From Streptomyces canus (lineage in GTDB: Bacteria > Actinomycetota > Actinomycetes > Streptomycetales > Streptomycetaceae), in the NCBI RefSeq assembly GCF_041435015.1, contig NZ_CP107989.1, positions 5,642,001-5,706,000 of the forward strand: a stretch of DNA of 64,000 nucleotides. Reading direction: 5' to 3'. Positions within the stretch are counted from its first letter, which is position 1. Each line of letters opens with the position of its first letter. Positions 49,345-57,143 of the stretch are shown here, one piece after another. A program made the translations under genes and the position numbers. The notes under the pieces are model-generated. The model searched no databases, was not told the DNA's origin, and worked only from the letters and a program-made list of their open reading frames with translations.

Positions 49345-50757
49345 CTACGCCCGCCCCACCACCCCGCCCAGATCCAGCGCCGCGGCGATCCGGACCGCCA
49401 CGTCCTCCGCGTACACCGCGTCGCCCCGCTCGAACTGTCCCCTCCCGGACCCCCGCAGGAACGTCACGACTCCGAGCGTCCGCCCCCGGCTCCGCAGCAC
49501 CGCGCACAACGCGTGCACCACATCCGGAGGCCACTGCCGGGCCAGGGCCCACTCACGGGCCCGCTCGCCCGACACCGACCCCACACTCGCCCGCACCGAA
49601 CCCACCCGGTCCACGCACTGCAGCGCCGGATGCCCCTCCCCGTACCGCACGGGCAACCCGGCCTTGCCCGACGCCTGCAGACTCGGCCCAGGTGCCCCCG
49701 ACGGCGTCGCGGCGACCCGTACCAGACGGACCGGATCCGTCTCCTCGCCGTCGGCCACGGCGCCCCCGGACACCCGGTCGATCAGCGCGTGGTCGGCGAA
49801 CCCGGCAAGGGCGAAGTCCAGATGTACGACGGCAGCCTCGACCGGATCCTCGCACTCCGCGGCCGCCCGGGCCGCCCGGTGCAGCTGATTCGTCCGGAAC
49901 CGCAGCAGCGAGGCCTCCTGCTCGCTCTGCTTGGCCTCGGTGACGTCCTGGAACAGCCAGCCGACACCCAACGGCACCGGCTCCTCCGCGAGCGGCGAGG
50001 CCAGCCGCACGAACCCGCAGCGCCAGCAGCGCCGCTTCTCGCCGTCCGGTGTCCGCACCCCCACCCAGATCTCGGCCGGCGCCGGTGGCGCGCCCTCGGC
50101 CAGCACATGGGTGAGCGCGCTCTCCAGCTCCTCCACGCCCTGCGCGAGGAGCTCCCCCAGGGGCCGCCCCAGCACGGACGTACGCCCGATGCCCAGCGAC
50201 CGGGCCGCATGCGCGTTGACCACGGCCGGCCGAAGATCGGCGTCGACGAGCACGACACCCCACGAGGCGTCCTCGAACAGCGCCTCGCTCAGCGCGATCG
50301 ACCGCTCCAGGTCGATCTGCGTGTGCACCTCGCTGAAGGCGCAGTACACCCCGGCCGGCTTCCCGTCGGGCCCGCGTACGGCCGCGGACTGGGTGCGTAC
50401 GAGCACCCGGCCGCCGTCCTTGGTCAGCAGCGCGAACTCGTGCACCTGCCGCCCGAGGGCCTGCATGGCGGACATCAGCCGCGCCTCGACCTCTTCGGCG
50501 TCCGCGCGCCGTACCGCCCACCCGGCGAACCCGTGCCGCCCCACGGCCTCGGCCGCGGTCCAGCCGAGGATCCGCTCGGCCTCACGATTCCAATGGGTGA
50601 CGACACCGTCCGCGTCGAAGGCACACAGTGCCGCGTCCATCCCGTCGAGGAGCGCGGCGAGCAGGTCCGAGCCGCCGTCCGATCCCTCCGGACCGTCCGG
50701 CCCGGGCCCGTCCGGACCCAGCTCGTCGGTGGTCCCACTACGCCGGGAAGCACTCAC
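49345..50757 (-). CDS. PAS domain sensor protein
   Basis: A 470-residue cytoplasmic protein with two PAS domains (about 30-150, with ALCAFDADGVVTHWN and AERILGWTAAEAVG; about 155-280) and a GAF-like region at the end. Such streptomycete proteins usually feed a SpoIIE-like phosphatase or a kinase, but no output domain is present here. It may act with a partner through protein contacts. The ligand (heme, flavin or small molecule) cannot be told. It starts at a GTG with AGGGGG before it. Confidence 0.78.
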   Translation of the reverse strand: MSASRRSGTTDELGPDGPGPDGPEGSDGGSDLLAALLDGMDAALCAFDADGVVTHWNREAERILGWTAAEAVGRHGFAGWAVRRADAEEVEARLMSAMQALGRQVHEFALLTKDGGRVLVRTQSAAVRGPDGKPAGVYCAFSEVHTQIDLERSIALSEALFEDASWGVVLVDADLRPAVVNAHAARSLGIGRTSVLGRPLGELLAQGVEELESALTHVLAEGAPPAPAEIWVGVRTPDGEKRRCWRCGFVRLASPLAEEPVPLGVGWLFQDVTEAKQSEQEASLLRFRTNQLHRAARAAAECEDPVEAAVVHLDFALAGFADHALIDRVSGGAVADGEETDPVRLVRVAATPSGAPGPSLQASGKAGLPVRYGEGHPALQCVDRVGSVRASVGSVSGERAREWALARQWPPDVVHALCAVLRSRGRTLGVVTFLRGSGRGQFERGDAVYAEDVAVRIAAALDLGGVVGRA

Positions 50758-50878
50758 CTGGACCCCCTGCCGGCTGCTTCACTCACTAACAATCATTCAA
50801 CTCGAACGTGACGCAGCACACACCAGATTCCCGCAAGATTGAAGGAATCGTTGTACGCCGGAAACGCTCCGAATCCCC

Positions 50879-51346
50879 TTAAACAGCTCTCCGGTCCGGC
50901 TCCAGCCGCAGGTCGATCCACTCGTCGCTCTCGCCGTCCAGCACATACCGGTCGACCTCGACGAACCCGCGCGCCAGCGCGAACCGCACTCCGTCCCCAT
51001 TGACGGCCAGCACACATGTCTCGATCACCCGGGCGCCGAGCACACGCGCATGATCAAGACCCTTCTCGTACAGAGCCGTCCCGAAACCCCGCCTCCGGTA
51101 ATCGGGCAGCACGCGCGCGATGACGGTCGCCACGGAGTCGTCTCCGTGTGGGGGCCGCACGGTCGAGCAGCCCACGAGCGTGTCCCCGAGATACGCGTTC
51201 TCCAGCCGATACCGCCCGGCACGCTCGCGTGCCCCTTCGGCACTCATGGCAGCCGGCGGAACGATCGCGTTGTGCACATACCGCCACTGCTCGAGCATGC
51301 CGTCCCCGACGACGGGCTCGATCCGCAGATCAGACACGGTCACCAC
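50879..51346 (-). CDS. GNAT family N-acetyltransferase
   Basis: A 155-residue acetyltransferase with the acetyl-CoA loop LPDYRRRGFGTALYEKGLDHA near residue 80. The rest (VDRYVLDGESDEWIDLRL) is characteristic of the streptomycete GNAT group. It starts with a GTG that overlaps the end of the RidA gene by 17 bases, so the two are likely co-translated. The substrate is unknown. Confidence 0.78.
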   Translation of the reverse strand: MVTVSDLRIEPVVGDGMLEQWRYVHNAIVPPAAMSAEGARERAGRYRLENAYLGDTLVGCSTVRPPHGDDSVATVIARVLPDYRRRGFGTALYEKGLDHARVLGARVIETCVLAVNGDGVRFALARGFVEVDRYVLDGESDEWIDLRLEPDRRAV

Positions 51347-51707
51347 TTCCCCTCCGCGCGTCCACCTCTATCTCGATCTTCATCCGAGGGTCGGCGAGGC
51401 CGCACACGAACATCGTGGCGGCCGGCCGGACATCGCCGAAGTGGCGGCGCAGGACCGGCCAGCAGGGCTCGAAGTCCTCCCGGTCGGGCAGCAAGTAGCG
51501 CACCCGCACCACGTCCGCGAAGCTGCACTCCGCCTCGGCCAGCGCAGCCCCGATGTTCCGCAGACACTGCTCGGCCTGCTCCACCACGTCGTCCGAGATC
51601 GTCATCGCGGCATAGTCGAACCCGGTCGTCCCGGACACGTGCACCCAGTCCCCGTCGACCACGGCGCGCGCATACCCGATGCGTTCCTCGAAGGAGGAGC
51701 CGCTCAT
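51330..51707 (-). CDS. RidA family protein
   Basis: A 125-residue RidA/YjgF/UK114 family protein. The core YARAVVDGDWVHVSGTTGFDY, then EQAEQCLRNIGAALAEAECSFADVVRVRYLLPDREDF, is diagnostic. Members hydrolyse reactive enamine/imine intermediates, protecting PLP enzymes, though this family has divergent branches. The ATG at 51707 (MSGSSFEER) is chosen; a start at 51728 is possible. Its promoter would lie in the same region as the structured RNA upstream of iscB. Confidence 0.85.
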   Translation of the reverse strand: MSGSSFEERIGYARAVVDGDWVHVSGTTGFDYAAMTISDDVVEQAEQCLRNIGAALAEAECSFADVVRVRYLLPDREDFEPCWPVLRRHFGDVRPAATMFVCGLADPRMKIEIEVDARRGSGDRV

Positions 51708-51837
51708 GATCGCTCGTCGCTTTGTCATGCACGGAACGCTAATCGTTGTCAGACCCTCCTGGCGGACAGGTCGGCTTGACGAGATCCCCTAGCAGGTGGA
51801 TCGACTACGCGTTCGGCTGTTTGGGATCTTTCGCACT

Positions 51838-51990
51838 GATGAGTGCCTTCTGGTGATTCAACCGATCGGCTGGCACTTGATCACTAACGTTGCAGGCGCA
51901 CCGAAGAGGGGAGGTCACTCGCTCCCCAACCGCACGGTTGTCGAGTGACCAGCCCCAGTCATCGCGATCCGCAAGATCAGGGAGGTGCCC
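51838..51990 (+). ncRNA. Candidate omega-RNA (HEARO) of the IscB system
   Basis: The region directly 5' of iscB contains nested inverted repeats. GGTCACTCG (51913-51921) pairs with CGAGTGACC (51942-51950), enclosing CAACCG-CA-CGGTTG (51927-51940). GGGGAG just before can alternatively pair with CTCCCC in the loop, a pseudoknot-like option. AGTGCC (51842-51847) pairs with GGCACT (51872-51877). IscB nucleases are guided by an upstream-encoded omega-RNA of the HEARO class, so this segment is the natural candidate. The RNA's ends and the guide cannot be fixed from sequence alone. Confidence 0.5.
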
Positions 51991-51992
51991 CG

Positions 51993-53624
51993 ATGACTAC
52001 GTTCCCCGCAGGCGAGCAGACCCACCAGGCTGTGCTTCCTCAGCAGCCTGCTCCGGAATCCGTGAGAGCAGACACCCCCGGGAGCAGGGACGAAACGGCT
52101 CACGGACACCCCGCCACCGCGCGAGGCACCGGCCGGGAACATGGGCGAGGGGAGACCGACGGGCGCGGCACCAGGCCCCGTCGGCGTCACGCCAAGAACG
52201 CTGCCACGGCAGCGGAGGCGGCAGAGAACGGAAGCGGTGAGGCTTCCCCGCACAACCCGCCATACGCGGGCGGCATCGGCGCGAGCAGGGTCTTCGTGCT
52301 GTCCAAGGAGGGGGACCCCCTCATGCCCTGCCATCCGGCTCGGGTCCGCGAACTCCTGGGCAAGGGGAGGGCTGTCGTCGCTCGACAAGTGCCCTTCACC
52401 ATCCGGCTGAAGGACCGGACACGCGCGGAATCCGAAGTCGACGGCGTCCAGTTACGCATCGATCCCGGTTCCAAAGGCACCGGTCTCGCCCTCACCGACG
52501 AGAAGAAAGAAGTCGATGAGCAAGGCACGGTCGTCACCGTCAGACGCGGCCTCGTAGCGGTTGAACTCCAGCACCGCGGCGACCAGATCCACAGATCCAT
52601 GCAACAGCGAGCCGGCTACCGACACCGCCGACGCTCCGCCAACTGCCGCTACCGAAAACCCCGCTCAAACAACCGAACTCGCCCCACAGGCTGGCTACCA
52701 CCCTCCCTGCGCCACCGTGTCGACACCACCTACTCCCAGGCCGCCCGCCTCTGCCGCTACGCACCCGTCACCGAGATCCACATCGAACGCGTAGCGTTCG
52801 ACACCCACGCCATCGGTGAGGGAAGAGCCCTCACCGCAAGCGAATACCAACAGGGCACACTCGCCGGAACCGAAGCCCGCGCCTACCTACGCGCAAAGTG
52901 GAACAACGCCTGCGCCTACTGTGATGCCACCGGCGTACCCCTGAACATCGACCACCTCAGACCTCGCAGCCGAGGCGGCTCCAACCGCATCTCCAACCTC
53001 GTCCTCGCCTGCGCCCCCTGCAACCAGGCCAAGAACAACACCCCCGTCGAGATCTTCCTCGCCGACCAGCCCGACCGGCTTGCGAAGATCGTCCGTCAGC
53101 TCAGAACGCCACTCCAGGACGCCGCCGCCATGAACGCGACCCGATGGCAGCTCACGGGGAGACTCAGCGACCTCGGCAGGCCTGTTCACGCCTGGTCAGG
53201 CGGTCGTACGAAGTGGAACCGAAGTGCCATGGGGCTGCCGAAGACGCACACCTTGGACGCGCTGTCCGTCGGGCGTCTGGACCATGAGAGCGGCGACGCC
53301 ATCGTGCGGTATCCCGGGCAGGTGCTCGTCGTCAGAGCGACAGGACGCGGGTCGTACGCCCGCACAACTCCGGACCGCTTCGGATTTCCGCGGCTCCGCC
53401 GAGCCCGTGCCAAACAGCACTTCGGGTACGTGACCGGCGATCTCGTACGGGCCGATGTCCCGACGGGCAAGTGGGCAGGCGCCTGGACCGGCCGCATCTC
53501 CGTCCGTGCAAGGGGACAGCACAGCATGGCGATGCCCGAAGGCCGTATCAACGTTTCCCACTGGAATCTGAAGCTGTTGCAGCGGGGCGACGGATACGGC
53601 TACAGCACCCGCCTGGAGCCTTAA
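51993..53624 (+). CDS. iscB: IscB RNA-guided HNH/RuvC nuclease
   Basis: A 543-residue IscB, the nuclease family ancestral to Cas9, carried by IS200/IS605-like elements. The PLMP domain starts near residue 100 (VFVLSKEGDPLMP, PLMP at 109-112). RuvC-I has Asp157 (RIDPGSKGTGLAL), followed by an Arg-rich bridge helix (YRHRRRSANCRYRK). RuvC-II has Glu265. The HNH (about 300-350) has Cys307/310, D320-H321 and C340/C343. RuvC-III has His419/Asp422 (HTLDALSV). All catalytic residues are present. A low-complexity extension of about 98 residues precedes the PLMP domain. GGGAGG precedes the ATG. Leu154 is a TTA codon. It needs the upstream omega-RNA to cut DNA. Confidence 0.85.
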   Translation: MTTFPAGEQTHQAVLPQQPAPESVRADTPGSRDETAHGHPATARGTGREHGRGETDGRGTRPRRRHAKNAATAAEAAENGSGEASPHNPPYAGGIGASRVFVLSKEGDPLMPCHPARVRELLGKGRAVVARQVPFTIRLKDRTRAESEVDGVQLRIDPGSKGTGLALTDEKKEVDEQGTVVTVRRGLVAVELQHRGDQIHRSMQQRAGYRHRRRSANCRYRKPRSNNRTRPTGWLPPSLRHRVDTTYSQAARLCRYAPVTEIHIERVAFDTHAIGEGRALTASEYQQGTLAGTEARAYLRAKWNNACAYCDATGVPLNIDHLRPRSRGGSNRISNLVLACAPCNQAKNNTPVEIFLADQPDRLAKIVRQLRTPLQDAAAMNATRWQLTGRLSDLGRPVHAWSGGRTKWNRSAMGLPKTHTLDALSVGRLDHESGDAIVRYPGQVLVVRATGRGSYARTTPDRFGFPRLRRARAKQHFGYVTGDLVRADVPTGKWAGAWTGRISVRARGQHSMAMPEGRINVSHWNLKLLQRGDGYGYSTRLEP

Positions 53625-53824
53625 GAGTCGGCATCCCGAAAAACCAGTTGATCGGCGCCGGAACCCTTCCTAGTGTGTGGTTCACGCCGAAGGGAGGTGA
53701 TCGGGTACATGAATGAAACCCGGACTAGCGAGGTGGCTGCGGGCTAGCGCCCGTCACCCACTGAGTGCGGTGCCGGACCCGCGTGTACGAGATGCACGCA
53801 GCCGGCCAATTCAACGCAGTCACC

Positions 53825-53897
53825 CGACCCGCGAGCTCGCCGGTACGTCCGGCCGGCTCCCTCGCCGCAAGGCAGAGGGACCAGAGCTCGCGGGTCG
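53825..53897. repeat. 14-bp inverted repeat with an inner hairpin after iscB
   Basis: CGACCCGCGAGCTC (53825-53838) and its complement (53884-53897) enclose a 45-base loop that contains a second hairpin of TCCCTC and GAGGGA. It ends 12 bases before the SIS gene stop (53910). It may be a transcription terminator, or the right end of the element that carries iscB. Confidence 0.6.
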
Positions 53898-53909
53898 TCT
53901 GCGTTCTGA

Positions 53910-54686
53910 CTATTGCCGGTAGAAGATCCGGTCCCCGTACTCCTCGAACACCCGCTCATTCCACTCCAGCCCGCCGTCCACGTTCCCCGACCGCAGCAGC
54001 GGCGGCTCGATCCCCCGTTCCGCCAGCGCTCCGGCCGCCGTCGCCATCACCGCCTGGAGCAGCGCCGAGGTCACGACCGTGGAGGCGGGGGCGAAGGGGG
54101 CCGGGATGGTGTCCAGGGAGAGTTCCGCGTCGCCGACGGCGATCTTGGAGTCGAGGACGACGTCGCAGTGGTCCTTGAGGAAGGTGCCGGAGCTGTGGCG
54201 GGGCTGCGTCTGCGTCGTATAGGCGACCGACGTGACGCCGATGACCTTCACGCCGAGGGAGCGCGCGGTCAGGGCCATTTCCACGGGGAGGGCGTTGCGG
54301 CCGGAGAGGGAGATGATCACGAGGGCGTCGCCCGCGCGGAGGGGCGAGCAGTTCAGGACCGCGCTCGCGAGGCCGTCGACGCGTTCCAGGGCGGAGCCGA
54401 GGGTGGCCGGCATGACGTCGACGCCCACGACTCCCGGGACGGTCAGCAGGTTCATGAGGGCGAGTCCGCCGGCCCGGTAGACGAGGTCCTGCGCGGCGAG
54501 CGAGGAGTGCCCGGCACCGAAGGCGAAGAGGCGGCCACCGGCGGCGACGGTGTCGGCGAGCAGCTCGCCGGCCGTCGCGACGGACTCGGCCTCCTCGTCC
54601 CGGACTCGTTGCAGCAGCTCGATGGCGGCGTCGAAGAACTGCCCGGACAGCTTGCCGTCAGCGCTCTCGGAGCCCGTCTCGCCCAT
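53910..54686 (-). CDS. SIS domain protein, UPF0309 family
   Basis: A 258-residue sugar-isomerase-domain protein, matching UPF0309 (SCO4393 in S. coelicolor, from memory). The SIS fold shows FAFGAGHSSLAAQDLVYRAGG and later DALVIISLSGRNALPVEMALTARSLGV. Proteins of this group are thought to isomerise or bind phosphosugars, possibly in amino-sugar metabolism. It is divergent from dmdR1 and ends next to the structured DNA downstream of iscB. Confidence 0.87.
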   Translation of the reverse strand: MGETGSESADGKLSGQFFDAAIELLQRVRDEEAESVATAGELLADTVAAGGRLFAFGAGHSSLAAQDLVYRAGGLALMNLLTVPGVVGVDVMPATLGSALERVDGLASAVLNCSPLRAGDALVIISLSGRNALPVEMALTARSLGVKVIGVTSVAYTTQTQPRHSSGTFLKDHCDVVLDSKIAVGDAELSLDTIPAPFAPASTVVTSALLQAVMATAAGALAERGIEPPLLRSGNVDGGLEWNERVFEEYGDRIFYRQ

Positions 54687-54804
54687 GCGTCGTCCAACCC
54701 TTCGTCGCCGTGTCGCGGATCACCGTGCGGTCTGGACCAGTGGGATGTCAATACGGCCGCACGCCTGGTCGTAACCGCTTGGTTTCAACGGCGCGGCACG
54801 CTTG

Positions 54805-55563
54805 TCAGTGGTATCCGGCAGAATTGGTGCCAGGGCCAGCGCACGCGCCGGGAAGCTGTCGTGCTTCCGGCAATCTCATCAAGGGGCACGTATGTCCGGA
54901 CTGATCGACACCACGGAGATGTATCTCCGCACCATCCTCGAGCTGGAGGAGGAAGGTGTGGTCCCCATGCGCGCCCGGATCGCCGAGCGGCTCGACCAGA
55001 GCGGGCCGACGGTCAGCCAGACCGTGGCGAGGATGGAGCGGGACGGGCTGGTGTCGGTCGCCAGTGACCGGCATCTGGAGCTGACGGACGAGGGCCGGCG
55101 GCTGGCCACGCGCGTGATGCGCAAGCACCGGCTCGCGGAGTGTCTGCTGGTCGACGTGATCGGTCTGGAGTGGGAGCAGGTCCACGCGGAGGCGTGTCGC
55201 TGGGAGCATGTGATGAGTGAGGCGGTGGAGCGCCGGGTGCTGGAGCTGCTGCGTCACCCCACCGAGTCGCCGTACGGCAATCCGATCCCGGGTCTGGAGG
55301 AGCTGGGCGAGAAGGACGGTGCCGATCCGTTCCTGGACGAGGGCATGGTGTCGCTGGCCGAGCTGGACCCGGGTCTCGACGGCAAGACGGTCGTCGTACG
55401 GCGTATCGGCGAGCCGATCCAGACGGACGCGCAGCTGATGTACACGCTGCGTCGGGCGGGTGTGCAGCCCGGTTCGGTGGTGAGCGTGACGGAGTCGGCG
55501 GGCGGGGTGCTGGTGGGCAGCGGCGGCGAGGCCGCGGAGCTGGAGTCGGATGTTGCCTCGCAT
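54805..55563 (-). CDS. Antisense ORF over dmdR1 (Adm-like)
   Basis: A 252-codon open frame on the strand opposite dmdR1, running almost its full length. In S. coelicolor an antiparallel gene called adm was reported to overlap dmdR1 and to affect siderophore and antibiotic production, and this frame is in the same arrangement. The composition is unusual (rich in His, Gln, Arg and Leu), with no recognisable domain. Long antisense frames also arise by chance in high-GC DNA, so the evidence for this copy is weak. Confidence 0.25.
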   Translation of the reverse strand: MRGNIRLQLRGLAAAAHQHPARRLRHAHHRTGLHTRPTQRVHQLRVRLDRLADTPYDDRLAVETRVQLGQRHHALVQERIGTVLLAQLLQTRDRIAVRRLGGVTQQLQHPALHRLTHHMLPATRLRVDLLPLQTDHVDQQTLREPVLAHHARGQPPALVRQLQMPVTGDRHQPVPLHPRHGLADRRPALVEPLGDPGAHGDHTFLLQLEDGAEIHLRGVDQSGHTCPLMRLPEARQLPGACAGPGTNSAGYH

Positions 55564-55584
55564 GTGTTCGTGGCCAAGCGCTGA
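54892..55584 (+). CDS. dmdR1: Iron-dependent repressor DmdR1 (DtxR/IdeR family)
   Basis: A 230-residue repressor. The DtxR-type HTH is at residues 25-50 (RIAERLDQSGPTVSQTVARMERDGLV). The metal sites are in the dimerisation domain (CLLVDVIGLEWEQVHAEACRWEHVMS, with Met, Cys, Glu and His ligands), and the SH3-like domain ends the protein. With Fe2+ it represses siderophore and iron-uptake genes; DmdR1 is the main streptomycete iron regulator (SCO4394 in S. coelicolor). The length is exactly as expected. The region upstream shows no obvious iron box. An antisense ORF covers it. Confidence 0.93.
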   Translation: MSGLIDTTEMYLRTILELEEEGVVPMRARIAERLDQSGPTVSQTVARMERDGLVSVASDRHLELTDEGRRLATRVMRKHRLAECLLVDVIGLEWEQVHAEACRWEHVMSEAVERRVLELLRHPTESPYGNPIPGLEELGEKDGADPFLDEGMVSLAELDPGLDGKTVVVRRIGEPIQTDAQLMYTLRRAGVQPGSVVSVTESAGGVLVGSGGEAAELESDVASHVFVAKR

Positions 55585-55772
55585 CGGTCGCCAGGGGGTT
55601 CAACTCCCGGGTCCTGTGGGGCAGTTGTGGCGTTCCTGAGCCTCTTCCCGGGGGCCGTCGACACCAAGATTCAGTGTGCGGAATCGCAGCGCTTCGACGC
55701 TTCCCGTGCGAGGCTGTCGCGTGGGGCATATGACCTGAGGGGGGCGGGCGGATGTGCCGTAGGCGTATGGAT

Positions 55773-55800
55773 GGCCCCGGCACCTTTCGGTGCCGGGGCC
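55773..55800 (+). terminator. 12-bp hairpin terminator after dmdR1
   Basis: GGCCCCGGCACC, loop TTTC, GGTGCCGGGGCC: a perfect 12-bp stem with a 4-base loop, about 190 bases after the dmdR1 stop. Confidence 0.8.
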
Positions 55801-55967
55801 GGTCCTCCCCTGTGCTGACCCGGAGCCCCGAGCTCTCAGGGTCATTCCCCTCGGACCGATTTCCCCGAGCGGTCCGCCTCCCGCTGAAGATCTCCCCTCG
55901 GCGGCGGCGATCATTCCTTGAGCGAGGTCACTCGAACGAGGGGTGTTGTCGTTCCGAGGGCCCATCT

Positions 55968-55983
55968 TCGAATGCGCATTCGA
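55968..55983. promoter_or_regulatory. Perfect 16-bp palindrome, SOS-box-like
   Basis: TCGAATGCGCATTCGA resembles the actinobacterial LexA site TCGAAC-N4-GTTCGA with one symmetrical change in each half. It lies about 150 bases before the hydrolase gene. It may bind LexA or another dimeric regulator. Confidence 0.4.
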
Positions 55984-56131
55984 TAATCTGCGAGTGACGG
56001 GACGCACGAGGCGTGCGCTGGAGAGATGTACGGCGAGCAACGACAGACAGGACAGGCACGGCAGTCAGGACACGGTTCACAGGGCGGCCCGAGCGGGAGC
56101 GGGCGGTCCGGGCGGAGCTAGGGGGGTGCCA

Positions 56132-57052
56132 ATGGCGCGGCGCATCGACGTGACCGGGGCGGGCGGCGTACGTCTTGCGGCCTGGGAGTTCGGTGACCCT
56201 CCCAAGACCGACCCGGCGGATCCGGCGGATCCGGCGAGGGACCACCCGGAAGCTCCGGAGAAACGATCACCGGGGGTGCTGTTACTCCACGGCCTGATGG
56301 GCCGAGCCTCGCACTGGGCGTCCACCGCCCGCTGGCTCTCCGAGCGCTACCGCGCCGTCGCGCTCGACCAGCGCGGTCACGGCCAGAGCGACAAGCCCCC
56401 TCGGGCCGCTTTCACCCGTGACGCGTACGTCGAGGACGCCGAGGCCGCCCTCGAACAGCTCGGTCTGGCCCCGACCGTCCTGATCGGCCATGCCATGGGC
56501 GCCCTCACCGCCTGGCAGCTCGCCGCGCGGCGGCCCGATCTGGTCCGTGGGGTGATCATCTGCGACATGCGGGCCTCCGCGCTCGGCGCCGCCTCGCAGC
56601 GGGAGTGGGGCGAGTGGTTCAAGGCCTGGCCCGTCCCCTTCGCCACGCTCGCCGACGTACGCAAGTGGTTCGGCGAGGACGACCCCTGGGTGGAGCGGCC
56701 CAACCCGGCGCGCGGCGAGTTCTACGCCGAGGTGATGGCCGAGTCCCCCGACGGCTGGCGCCCCGTCTTCGAGCCCGACCAGATGCTGTCCTCCCGCGAG
56801 ACCTGGGTCTACGACGCCCACTGGGAGGAACTCACCCAGGTCAGGTGCCCCGCCCTGGTGGTCCGCGGCCTCGACGGTGAACTGGGCCGCGCCGAGGCCC
56901 AGGAGATGGTCCGCGTCCTGCCCCGCGGCCAGTACGCCGAGGTGGCCGACGCCGGCCACCTCGTCCACTACGACCAGCCGGAGGCATGGCGGGCAGCCAT
57001 AGAGCCCTTCCTGGACGGCCTGGACGGCCCGGCCGGCTTGGACAACGACTGA
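56132..57052 (+). CDS. Alpha/beta hydrolase lacking the serine nucleophile
   Basis: A 306-residue alpha/beta-hydrolase-fold protein. The oxyanion motif HGLMG and VALDQRGHGQSDKP are normal. The elbow is GHAMG (Ala121) instead of GHSMG; a single base change (GCC versus TCC) removes the nucleophile. The His in DAGHLVHYDQP remains. Some natural relatives also lack Ser. It may be a pseudoenzyme, a binding protein, or use another mechanism. Leu51, before HGLMG, is a TTA codon, so bldA may control it. The ATG at 56132 lies after GGGGGG. Confidence 0.78.
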   Translation: MARRIDVTGAGGVRLAAWEFGDPPKTDPADPADPARDHPEAPEKRSPGVLLLHGLMGRASHWASTARWLSERYRAVALDQRGHGQSDKPPRAAFTRDAYVEDAEAALEQLGLAPTVLIGHAMGALTAWQLAARRPDLVRGVIICDMRASALGAASQREWGEWFKAWPVPFATLADVRKWFGEDDPWVERPNPARGEFYAEVMAESPDGWRPVFEPDQMLSSRETWVYDAHWEELTQVRCPALVVRGLDGELGRAEAQEMVRVLPRGQYAEVADAGHLVHYDQPEAWRAAIEPFLDGLDGPAGLDND

Positions 57053-57143
57053 CGGGCCGCGGTAACCGCCAGGGCCTCCCGCGGCCGTCACCGCGCCCCC
57101 GCCCCCGGCCCGCGGCACCGTCCCGCCCGCCCGCGGCCACACG

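Larger units (their letters stand above)
55585..56131. other. Intergenic region between dmdR1 and the hydrolase gene
   Basis: About 550 bases without a convincing gene. It contains the dmdR1 terminator hairpin (55773-55800) and a perfect 16-bp palindrome (55968-55983). An 8-bp inverted repeat, GTCACTCG and CGAGTGAC (55927-55934 and 55991-55998), flanks the palindrome. Other frames here have no family resemblance. Confidence 0.6.

Noticed and set aside
54687-54891. DmdR1 iron box in its own promoter
   Set aside because: No match to the TTAGGTTAG-type palindrome was found.
55596-55625. A T-loop-like GGTTCAACTCC suggesting a tRNA
   Set aside because: The upstream bases are the dmdR1 coding end; no anticodon arm or acceptor stem can be formed.
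51913-55934. Shared GGTCACTCG at the IscB RNA stem and near 55926 as a target or repeat pair
   Set aside because: Nine-base identity can arise by chance and no longer match was found; recorded only as a coincidence.
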